Assembly (NCBI GenBank): GCA_903901915.1
Contig: CAIUSV010000046.1
Coordinates: 84,453 to 148,452 of the forward strand
DNA length: 64,000 bases
Reading direction: 5' to 3'
From: an uncultured Rhodospirillaceae bacterium
Lineage (GTDB): Bacteria; Pseudomonadota; Alphaproteobacteria; Rhodospirillales; Magnetospirillaceae
Below the pieces are notes generated by a model, which did not search any database, was not told the origin of the DNA, and saw only the letters and a program-made list of their open reading frames with translations. The position numbers and the translations under genes were made by a program. Below, one piece after another: positions 30,101-42,100 of the stretch (its first letter is position 1; each line of letters starts with the position of its first letter).

Positions 30101-33100
30101 CTGGCCGGCAATGGTCTGGTTCGCGGTCAAGCCCTCGAAATTGTACAGGGCCGTGGTCGGCACCGACAGCACCGGCGCGTCGTTGATGGCCCCGCCCAGC
30201 CCGATGAAGTCGGTGGACAGCGGGGCGGTGGTGACGCCGGTAAGCTCGATCAGGCTGCCGCCCAGGCTGTTGCCGCCCTGGATGTACAACCAGCCGTTAT
30301 TGACGCCATCGGTGATGAAGGCGACGGTGCCGTCCCCCAGCCCCGACAGGCTGGCGATGGTGGCAGCGGGAGAATCGCCGGGATTGCCGATCCAGACGTT
30401 GGTCGGCGAATAGACCAGCCCCCCGCCGGCGGCCGAAAGGTCGATCTTGTCGGTGCCGCCGTGGAAGTCGGTGACGACCGCCGTTCCGGCGGCGGCGGTG
30501 AACTTGAAGACATCGCTGCCGGCGCCGCCGGTCAGTTGATGGATGCCGGCATTGGCGATCAGGGTATCGTTACCACTGCCGCCGAGGATGGTGGCAATGG
30601 CGTAATCCTGGCCGGCATTGATGGTCAGGTCGCCGATTCCGGCCGAGGCGTCGATGGTGGTGAAGGCGACGGCGCCCACCGCCAGCGACTGGGCCTGGCC
30701 GACGGTACCGCCGCTGACCTGGAGAACCTCGACGCCCGAGACATGGGCGAAGGCGGCGGTTCCCAGGCTGACGCCGCCTTGGATCGCCAGCGTGTCGCTG
30801 CCCAACCCGCCGGTGACGGTATCGCTGCCGTCGAGACCGCCATGAAGGTGGAAGGTGGTGGCGTTATTGCTGCCGATCAGAACATCGGTGCCGCCCGACC
30901 CGGCATCAAGCGCCAGAATTCCGGCACCGGCATTGATGGTGTCGTCGCCGCTGCCGCCGGTCAGGGTAACCGCCCCGGTCGTTCCGGAAACTCCAAGCGT
31001 CGTCGTGCCGCCGCTGAACGCCAACGTCTCCACCCCGCTGAGGGTGGTGATGTGCGGGGCGTTGTCGGCCACCACAATGTTGCCCAAGCCGTCGCTGGAG
31101 ATGGTGTAGTTCGACTCGGCCCCCAGGAACACCGCGGTGTCGCCGGTGCCGCTGCCGCCCTTGAAGGTACCGCCGTAGCCGCCGACCTTGAAGGTGAGGT
31201 TGCCGGACTCGGCCGAGCCGTCGATGGTGATGCCGGGAACGGTGGTGGCGCTGGCGTCGATGGTGGCGATGCCGGCCTGGGCCGCTTCGGCCGCCAGCGT
31301 CACCGTGACAACCGGCAATCCGGCATCCAGCGCCAGGGTCTGCACCCCGGTGATGTTGGTGAATGCCGCGTCCGTCAGCGTTCCGCCGACGCCGGTCAGC
31401 AGGATGGTGTTGGCTCCGCTGCCGCCGTTGATCACGTCCGCCGAGGTCAACTGGTTGGTGTCGAACTTGAAGACGTGGCTGCCGCCACTGGCGACGGTGA
31501 TGGTGTCGTTGCCGCTGCCGGCGGTGACCATGGCCACCCCGGCGCCGATGGTCAGCACGTCGTTGCCGAAGCCGCCGATCACCGCACTGCCGCCGCCCAG
31601 CACCGAGATGGTGCCGTCATAGAACTGAAGGCTTTGGCTGTTGCCGGTGATGGTGTCGGTATAACCGCCGCCGGTCACCGTGGTGGTGGCGCCCGAGATG
31701 GTCACGGTATGACCGAATTCGCTGCCATGCAGGCTTAAGGTATTGAGACCGCTGCCGCCCTTGAAGATATTGTTGCCCGCGCCGACGATCATGGTCTCGG
31801 CCACGGTCTGCGTGCTGGCATCGACGGTGACGCCGCCGGAGAAGTTGCCGGCATAGACCATGGTAATGCCCGCCGCCGCCGCGTTGGCGCCCAAGGTCAC
31901 GGTACCGCCGGCGGCGAACGCGCCATCCAGGTTCAGGGTCTGGACGTTGCTGACATGAAGGAAGGCCGAATCGGCGATGCCGGAAATGGTGCCGCCGGTG
32001 CTGTCGGTGAAGGCGATGGTGTTGTAATAGCCGCTGGTGCCCGCCACCGTCCCGGCGGTGATGCCGGCGAGATCGATACGGAAACTGGTGCTGGCGGCGC
32101 CGCCGTACAGACTGTCGGCCCCGCCGCCGCCGTCAAGGGTGTACTGGGCACCGGCGACACTGCCGCCCTTGATGACGTCGGCGAAACCCGAGCCCCGCAC
32201 CGCGGTGATGTTGCTGGCCAAGGTGCCGGAGGTCAGGGTATCGGTGCCGCCATAGCCGTTGAGCGCCTTGCCCGCCGCCACGGTGACGCTGCCGACGGTC
32301 AGCGCGGTGGTGGACAGGTTGACCATCGCCCCCGCCGGCGAATGGCCGTAATCGATGGTGGTGCCGCCGCCGGTGGCGCCGAGCAGCGTATTGTTGCCCG
32401 CCCCGCCGGCCAGAACCTGATTGGCGGCGCCATAAAGGGTGTCGTTGCCCATGCCGCCGATAACGCTGTCCAGCGCGAACAGGGTATCGGTAAAGCCGGC
32501 CGGCCCCAAGGCCGCGCCGGCGGCACTGTAATGCTGACTGAGGATCTGGCTGGTACCCGTCTGCCACGACACCACGAAACCACCGCCGTCGGACAGGCCG
32601 GTCACCCGCACCCCGCCACCGCCGGCATTGCTGGCCAACGGCAAGGTGCCCCCCACCAGAGCGCCGCTGGCATCGAACATCTGTCCGAACATGTCATGCA
32701 CAGAGGAGGTCGCGCTCTGGGTCTCGTTCCAGGTTACGACGTAACCGCCACTCGCCAGCGTCGTCACCTGATACCCGGAGATGGAGGCGCCGGAGGTGTG
32801 GGCGTCGAAGACATGCTGCGACCCGGCCACGACGGTGCCGGTCGTGGTATCGGTCTTATAGATCGCAGTGTTGAGATGCGGGAAACCGCCGGAAATATCG
32901 GTCCATGCCACCGCGAACGCCCCGGCCCCGCCGCTACCGCCAACGACCTTGACGACCTCGGGAGCACCGCCGCCGCTGACCAGCGCCCAACTGTCGGTGG
33001 ACCTTAGCGCGCCGCTCTGATCATAGACGCTGACGTAATCGGTGTTGCCCTGCCGGTAGGTCACCGCCACCCAGCCGTTGTCCAATCCGGCGGCGCGGGA

Positions 33101-36100
33101 GTAGGTGTTGGTGGAGACGATGTTGGTGCCGTCCGGCGTGTTGATGGCAAAGGCGGTACCGGGATTGCTGCCGTCAATGCCGCAGAACCTGCCCATGAGG
33201 GTGGTGTTGGCGGCCGTCGTCCCCGTGACCCAGGTCACCAGCATGGTTTCGTCGCCGGCGGTGGTGCCGACGGCGGTCACCGCCGCCGAATTGGCGTTGG
33301 CGCCGAGACCGGCCAGGCTGAGCGTTGTTCCGGGGGTGACGGTGCCATTGCCGGCGACGGCGCAAACCTGCCAGTAGGCGGTACCGCCATTGTCCCAGCC
33401 CATGACGAAATTACCGTCCGGCAAGGTCGATATCTTGGCGGTGGGCAGCGAGCCGTTGGTCAGCGCCAAGCCCGAGGCCAGCGTCACCGCCGAGCCGACC
33501 GCGACGTCGCTGGAATTGAACTGTTGCGCCAGATACAGGCCGGTACCGCCGCTGGTCGCCGGCCACACCATGACATAGCCGCCGCCGGGCAACGCCACCG
33601 TCTGTCCGGCGTCGGTCGACACCGAAGTCGTGACACCGGCGTTGTCGATGATCCCGCCCGACACGGTCGCGAACTCGATGGGGGTGCCCATGGAATCGAA
33701 ATGCTGGTTTTGCAGCGAATCGATACCGCCCACATTGGTGGCCCACTCCAGCACGAACCCGCCGATGCCGCCGCCCGGGGTGGCGTTGATCTCATTGGCG
33801 TTGGCGGTCGCGATCTGGAACGAATGCCCGATCGTGTGGCCCTGGGGCGACATCACCTGACCGTGGGTCACCGCCGTCGAAGTGCCGGCGTCGGTCAGCC
33901 ACAGCACCACATAATCGCCGTTGGTCAGGCGCACGGTCTGCAAATTGGAGACGGTGCCCCCCGGCTGCATCGAGGTATAGCCGTTGCGTACGCTGCCATC
34001 GGCATTGAACGTCTCGGTGAAGAGCAAGCCGCCGCTTTCCGCCCACGACACCGCGAAGCCGCCATCCTGCAACGCCGCCGCCCGGTACTCGGAGACGGTG
34101 CCGAACATGCCGATGGTGAACTCGTTGCCGACGGAAGCGCCGCCCGAGGTGAACACCCGCCCGTCGACATGGCCGGCGTTGGTACCGCTGGCGACGCTCC
34201 ACAGGCCGGCGAAGTTGCCGGTGCCGCCGATCAGGCCGACCACCCCCATGCCGGTGCCCACCGTCTCGGTGCCGGAAATGGAGAAGCTGGCACCGACGCT
34301 TCCGGTGGTCAGGTCGAAGGTCTCGACCGTGGCGGTACCGCCGCTGATCCATCCCGCCGCCAGTCCGGTGGCGGTGGAGCCGGTCAGCAGACCGGTAAGG
34401 GCGGAAACCGTCGCGCCACCATCGGCGATGGTGATCGGCCCGGTGGTGGCGGTGATGCTGTTGGTCCCCATCGACCACGCCTGCCACTGCGCCGAGCCGC
34501 CGGACACAAACGCCGCCGCGAAGCCGGCGTTGATCAGCCCGGTGGTGGCGACGGCCTCGGCCGTCGGCAGGGCGTAGGAAAAGGTATCGCCGGAAATGGC
34601 GTGACCGAACGAATCATAGCCCTGGCCGGTCAGGGTGCCGGTGGCGGTTTCCCACAGCCCGACATAGGTGCCATTGGAGCTGCCGATCACCCGATCGACC
34701 GAGATGGTGCCGCCATGCCACAGCAGCCCGGCGCCGCTGGCCTCGACCGTCGGCCCCGCCGCCGTCACCGTCACCGGCAAGGCACCGTCGAGGGCATAAT
34801 TCACCTTGCCGCCATAGATCCGGCCGTCGGAAGCGGCGTCGGCGGAATTGCTGCCGATCACGGTCTGGCTGGTGTTCCCGACGAAGAACTGATCCTCGCC
34901 GCCGCCGGAAATCAGGGTGGTGACGCCGGTACCCTGGCCGACAAGGATCTCGTCGGCGCTGGTGCCGGTCAACGTGGTGGCGCCGCCGATCTGGCCGATG
35001 AAAGCGGTGGTGGGATGGCTGTCGTTGCCGTGAATGACACTGGCGATGCCGGCGCCGGTCCCGGCGAACTGGTCCTTGATCACCAGGGTGCCACCCCCGG
35101 CGGCTTGGGTCAGGTGGAGCACCAGATCGTTGCCGACCTGCGCCGCGCCCAGGAAGCCGGAATCGGGAATGGCGGTGACATCGAGGCTTTGGCTGCCGTG
35201 CTCGATCAGCGTCAGGGTGCCCGACATGGTCGCAGGCAGCACCACATTGCCGCTGCCGCCCACCAAGGTCAGCGACAGGCCCGAGGCACCGGTCCCGGCC
35301 AGGGTCAAGGAACCGCTGACCGCCGAGGCGTCGAGGGTGCCGATGCCGGTAAGCACCGAGGTCGAACCGATCGACAGGGTCTGGTTCACCGCCGCCGGCA
35401 ACACCACGGTCTCGAAGCCCAAGAGGTTGGCGAAGGCGCTATCCGATGCGCTGGCCGGCATCGTGCCGGTCAGGGTCAGGGTATCGCCGGTGCCGCCGCC
35501 GCCGCTTAGCGTCGTGGTGCCGAGGCTGGTGACGGCGATCGTCAGGGAATCGTTGCCGTCGCCCATATAGACAGCCTTGAAGCCCGTGCCGACGGTGATG
35601 CTGTCGACACCGGTGCCGCCGGTCAGGGTCTGCGCCCCCGCCGCGCCGCTGACCGTCAGGGTGCCGTCGGTGAAGGCCAGTTTCGAGATGCCGGAAAGAG
35701 TGTCGGTGCCGTCGGTGCCGCCCGACACGGTCAGCGAACCGCCGCTGTTGGTCGATACCGTGTAGTTCGCCATCGCCCCGTGGTACTCGACGGTATCGGT
35801 GCCGCCGCCGCCGGTGATGATGTCGTTGCCGGTGCCGCTGTAGAAATGCTCGCTGGCGGCGGTGCCGGTATGGGGCGCGGTGACGGTGACCGCGACAGTG
35901 GCGGGAGCCGACAGCGCCAGACTGGAATCCTGCACCACCACCTGGAACGAATCGGTGACGGCGGCGGCGTCCACCATCATCTGACTGGTGGCGGTGTCGG
36001 GGGTATAGGTGTACACGCCGGTGGTGGGATTGATCGTGACGGAGCCATGGGTCGTGGCCATGCTGCCAACCGCCGTGGTGCCGTTCCACAGGTAGTATCC

Positions 36101-39100
36101 GACGGTATCGACCGTCGGCAGCACGTCGGTGTCGTGGCCGACGACGGTGCCGGTGCCACCGGCCAGATTGGTGGCGGCAACGGCACCGGCGCTGTCAAGC
36201 AGCGGCGCATGGTTGACATGGCTGACCGCGACGGCATAGGCCGACGTCGCCGTCAACGACCCACCGGTGCCGGTGTGGCCCAGGTCGTTGGCCGACACCG
36301 TCAGGGTATCGGTGCCGCTCCACTGCGCGTCGTTGTGGTATTGCAACCCGGCGAGCGCGGTATCGATGTCGGCCAGCTTGCCGGTCAGGGTGACCCCGTG
36401 AGCGACGGTTCCCACCGTCAGGCCGGTGGTGCCGCCGGTCAGCGTCAGGCTGCCGTGCAGCGTGGTCAGGGTCAGCAACTCGGAATCGGTCGAGGCGGCG
36501 TCGGCATCGCTGACCGCGATGCCGGTCAGCGAAATGGCGGAATCCTCGTTGCCGCTGAAAGTGCCGCCGTTGGTGATGGTCGGCGCCTGGTTGGGGTGCA
36601 CGATATCCACGTGCAGCAGGGTCGAGGCCGACTTGGTGGTGGCGGTACCGTCATGCGAGGTGGCGACCACCGTCAGGTCCACCGGGGTGTGATAGCCCGC
36701 CGGGGTGGTCATGGTCAGGCCGGAAAGCTCGGCCGCGGTCAAGGTATAGGTGCCGCCGGTCAGCGTGCCGGCCGACAGCGTCGCCAGACTCGGCAGGCCG
36801 CTGATGGCGATCGACACGGTGTCGCTGGTATCGGCATCGGCAACGGTGATCGACAACGGTATCGCCGTCGGGCTCCCCACGGTCTCGGGCAGGGCGGCGG
36901 TGGCGACGCTCAGGGTCGGCGTGGTGGTCGCCGCCGCCACGTCCACATGCAAGGTGCCGGTGGCGGTCTGGCTGGCGGTACCGTCCACCGTGGTGACGGC
37001 GATGCCGAGGTTGACCGCGCCGTTGAAATAGGCCGGCGTATGCATGGTCAGCCCGGTCAGGTCGGACTGGCTGAGGGTGTAGGTGCCGGCGGACAGAGTG
37101 CCGTGGTTCAGCGTCGCCCCGGCGGGCAGGCCGGAGACCTTGATCGAACCGATGGTATCGGAACTGTCGACGTCGGCGACGGTGATCGACAGCGGCACGG
37201 TGGTGCCCGCCGCACTCTCGGCGCCGGTGGTGCCGGGGGCGGTGATGGTGGCCGCCGTCGCCACCGGATCGACGACGAAATGCTGCGACGTATCGGTGAA
37301 CGTCTGGCTCAGGCTGCCGTCGGTGATGGTGGTGACCAGGCCGAGGGAGATGGTGCCGCTGAAATAGGCCGGGGTCCGCAGGTGAAGCTGCGGCAGGTCC
37401 GACGCCTTGAGCGAATAGCTAATGCCGTCGGCGGAAAGCAGCGTCGTCGTGCCCGACAACAAGGTGGCGCCCGCCGGCAGTCCCGACAGCTTGATCGACG
37501 ACACCACGTCGGTGGTGTCAGGCTTGATCAGGGTGATGGGCAGATCATAGGTGGTCTCGCTGGTGCCTTCGAGGCCATGACTGGAACTGACCGTCAAGGT
37601 CGGCGTCGAAATCACCGGCGCCACGTCCACATGCAGGGTGGCGGATTTCTGCAGGCTGACGGTCTGGCCCAGCGCGACTTCCTGCGAGGTCGCGGTGACG
37701 TTGAGGTTGATGCCGCCGTTGGTGTACTGGGCCGGAATCAGCTTGAGGCTGGCCAGTTGGCCCGCCGTCAGGGTGTAGACCCCGCCCGACGCCACCAGGG
37801 CGACGCCGCCGCTGGTCAGGGTGCCGGAGGTCAGGCCGCTGATGGTGATGGCCGAGATGGTGTCGCTGGTATCGGCATCGGTCACCGAAATCGACAGCGA
37901 GATCGGGGTGTTGGCACCGGTATTTTCGTAGCCGCTGGCCGTCGACACCGTCACCGTCGGCGCCGTCGCCGTCGGCTGCACGTTGATGGTGGCGGTCGTC
38001 GCCGCCGAATAGGCCTGGCCGTCCCACGCCTTCCAGGTGAAGCTGTCGGCACCGGCGAAATACTGAGTCGGCTTGTAGGTCAGGTTGGCCAGGTTGGCCA
38101 GGGTGATCTCCTGGCCGGCGGTCACCGCCACGCCGTTCAGCAGCAAGGTGCCGTGGCTGGCCAGGGCGGTGATCTGCACCTTGGCCAGGGTGGCGAACGC
38201 CTGGGTCGAGGTGTTGTAATTGTAGTCGGTAAAGGCGTTGGTGAAGGTCGAGGCGGCAAACGCCACCGCCTGCGATCCGCTGGTGTTCTCGGTCCCGGCG
38301 ACGGTGATTGCGGTCACCGTCGGCGCCACGATCACCGGATTGACCGTCACCGTCAGGGTGCCGGTGGCGGTAGAGACCAGCGCCACCGTCGCGGCGTCGG
38401 CATCGGTCTGGGCAATAGTCAGGGTGCCGGCGTCGGACAGGGTATAGGTGATGGTGTCGGTGCCCGAGAAATACTTGTTGGGCGTATAGGTGATGGTGCC
38501 GTCGGCGTTCAGCACCACCGAGCCGTGGGCGGCGCTGCCGATGCCGGTGACGACCTTGGACTCGGACCCCAGGGTGGTGGCGCCGACATGGGTGTCGTTG
38601 GCCAGCACGTTGACCGTGACCGACGGGGTGGCGCCGATGCCGGTATTTTCGTTGACGCTGCCGGTATCGGCCACCGCCACGGCGGCGGCGTTGGCCACGG
38701 CGGTCTGCACCGCGGCGGCGTTGGCGGCCTTGATCGCCTGGGTCACCTGGGTCTGGAAATTGGCGAAGGCGGTTTCGATGGCGCTGACATTGGTCTTGGC
38801 CTGCACCAGCGACTGCGCCGCCAGCTTGGCGACGGTATCTTGGTTGGTGGCGACCGCGACCAGATGGTCGGCGCCGGTGGTCGCATTGGTGGCGTAGCCC
38901 TGGGCCGTGGTCAGATCGCCCGACGTCGGGCTGCCCAGAGCCGCCAGCCCGGTCACCCCGGCGAGATCGCTGCCGATGGTGGTGTCGGCGGCGCTGACCA
39001 GACCGCTGGCGGTGTTGGCGGACCCAAGCAGTGACGCGGCCGAGGTGGCCAGCGTCCCCGCCTTGCCGATCAGGGTGGTCAGTACCGAGGTATCGACGCC

Positions 39101-42100
39101 GGCGTGATCGGTTCGCCACTGGGTCATGTTGGCGATGACGGTGGACAGCCGGCTTTGCACCTCGGTGTTGGCGGCATCGGCGGCGGTGGCCTGGGCGGCG
39201 GCATCGGCCTTGGCGGCATCGGCGGTCGCCAGTTCCGAGGTGATGGCGCCCTCGATCGAGGCGATGGCGGCGTGCAGCACCGAAGCGGCGCCGGCATGGG
39301 CCGCCGCCCCCGAGGCGGCGGCGCTGGTGCCGGCGTTGTCGGCGGCCAGCTTGGCGGCGGCGGCATCGGTGTCCGAGGCGGCGGCGGCGGTGGCCGAGGC
39401 GCCGGCGGCGGTGACCAGGGCGGTCGCCGACGACCCCAGAATGCCCGATACCGTGCCGGCATTGGCGTCGATGCTCAGTTGCAGCCCGGCGGAATAGGCG
39501 TCCAGGGCGGTGCCGGCCTTGACCGCGCCGATATGGGCGGCGTCGAGGGTCTGCAGTACGTTGGCGGCATTGTAGACGGCGGTGACGGTACCGCCGCCGT
39601 TCAGAACCAGGGTGCCGGCGGTGGTCCGCACATGCAGCGAATCGCCCAGCGCGGCGGCGGCGTTGACGCTCGCGGTATGGGCGGCGGCGGCGGCGGCATC
39701 GGCCAGATAGGAAGCAGTGGCTGCGTCCTGGGCCACGCCAGCAAGGGTGGTGAGCAGCGCCGTGCCACTGACATAATTGCCCGAACCGTCAATCACCGTA
39801 GCGCCGGTAGACGTCACCAGATGATTGGCGGCGCCGGCCAATGTGTCGGCGTCGCTGACGTGGGTACTGGCGTTGGCCGGGTCCAGCGCCACCTGGGAGG
39901 CGGCGGTGGCGGCGGCGGCGGCCTTGGTCTTGGCGATGGCCGCATTGGCGACGGCGACGGCGTCCTGGGTGGCGGCGGTGGTGGCGTAGCCGGCGGCCTG
40001 ATCGGAAAAGGTCTTGACGTGGCTGGCGGCGGTAAGATTGGCCGCCGCCGTCTGCGCCGCCGTCAACTGGGTGGCGATGGTGCCGGCATTGGCGTCGGTC
40101 ACCGCCTTGGCGGCGGCGATCAGCGATTCGTACTGCAACACCAGCGCCTTGGCGGCGGCGACGTCCTGGGCGGCCTTGACCGCATCGACGGCGGTGGCGG
40201 CATTCTGGGCAAGGGTGTCGGCGGCACCGGCGGCGGCCAACTGCCCTTCCAGGTCATAGGTGGTGCCGGTCTTGTCGTAGGCGGCGTCCGCCTTGGACTG
40301 GGCTTCCAGGACCAACTTGTTGGCTTGCACCGCGATGTTGTAGGCGTTGAGGATCTGCGCCCGCGATTGGGCATCGGCCGAAGCCGAGGCGGTTTGGCCG
40401 CTCACCCACTGGGCGTACAGGCTGCCCAGGGTGGTCAGCGCCGTCTGTTCGGGCGCGACCGCGTCGTTGATGGCGGTATAGGCGGCGTGGGCGGTGGCCT
40501 CGTGGCTGACGGCGGTGGCCTTGTCGGCGTCGGCGCTGGTGATCGCCGCCAGCTTGGTCGCCTGATTGACGGCGGCGGTGACCAGGGCGGCGGCGGCCGA
40601 CACACTGGTGCCGATCTGGCTTTGCAGATTGGCGACGTCGGACACCTTGGCGGCAACCACCGCCGCCTGCACCGAAGCGGTGGCGACGTCGGCGGCGGCG
40701 GCCTTGGCGTCGTCGGCGGCGGCCTGGGCCGCCGTCTGGGCGGTGGCGGTGTCGGAGGTGGCCAGGGCGATGGCATACTGATCGGCGGCGTCGAACGCCT
40801 TGGCATGGGCGTCGCCGTCGGCGGCGGAAGCAAGACCCTTGGCGATATTGGCGGCGCCAAGGTCGGTGTTGGCGGTGGTGGTGAACCCGGCCAAGGCGCC
40901 CGAGGCGCTGGTGATCGAGGTCTGGGCGCTGGCGATGGCGCCCAGCGCATCGGACCACGACGCCGTGATGGCGGAGCGGCCGGCGGCGGCGGTGACGGCG
41001 GCGCCGAAACCGGCGCTGGCGACGAAGGTGGCCAGGGTGCCGCCCCAGGCGGCATTGTGGGCGTTGTAGTCGGTCAGCACCGCCTGGGCGTTGGTCTGGC
41101 CGGCGCCCGAGGCCACCAGACTGGCCAGGGTGGCGCCGAAACTGCTCAGCTTGGTGGAAGCGGCGGTGGACGCCGCGTCGAACTGCGCCCGCACCGAACC
41201 GTCGGCGATGCCGTCGAGATTGGCGTCGGTGCTGTCGATCAGCGCCGCCTTGCTGGTGGCCTGCCCCGAGGCGGTGTCGGCGGCGGTCTGGGCGGTGGCG
41301 GCATTGTCCGACGCGGTATGGGCGGCGGTCTGGGCGGCGGACACGGTGGCGGCGGCATAGGCGTTTTGCTGGTCCGCCACCGACTGGGCCTGGGCCAGGG
41401 CCTGATCGGCGGCAAGACGCTGGGAATGGACCAGATCGGCCTGCTTATGCACTTCTGCATCCAGGGCGACGACCTTGGCGTAGTCGGCGTCGGCCTGGGC
41501 CTTGGCCTGGGTCCAGTTGGCCTGTGCCTGGGGCAGCGCGTCGGCGAGGTTGGCGATGGTCTGATCGGCCCAGGTCACCGCCTGAAGGGCCTTGGCCAGG
41601 GCGGTGTCGGCCGCCGACACTGCGGCGGCGGCGGCGGTATCGTCGGCGATGGCGAGGCCATCGGCGGTGACCGCCAGTTGCACCTTGGCGGCAACCGTGG
41701 CGGTATCGCTATGACTGGCGTTGAAGGCCGTCGTCGCGTCGGTGGCGGCCTGGGCGGCGGCGGCGGCCTTGGCGGCGGCGTCGGACGCTTCGGAACTGCC
41801 TTCGCCCAGGGCGGCGACGGCGGCGGTGATGGCGTCGGCCAATTGGGTATGGGACTGGCGGTCGGCGACGATTTCGCCAGCGATTTCCGAGGTCTCCGCC
41901 CCGGCCTCGGTGGCGGCGGCGGTGGCGAGATTGGTCTGCGCCACGGTGAAGGCGGTGGCGGCGGCATCGGCCTGCGCCTGCAACGACTCGGCGCGGGCCA
42001 CCGCCGAAGCGGCGGCGGCATCGGCCTGCGCCGCCGAGGTGGCGGCGTTGTCATAGGCGTTGTAGGCGGCATCATAGCCGTCGTGCCAGGCGCCGTGGAC

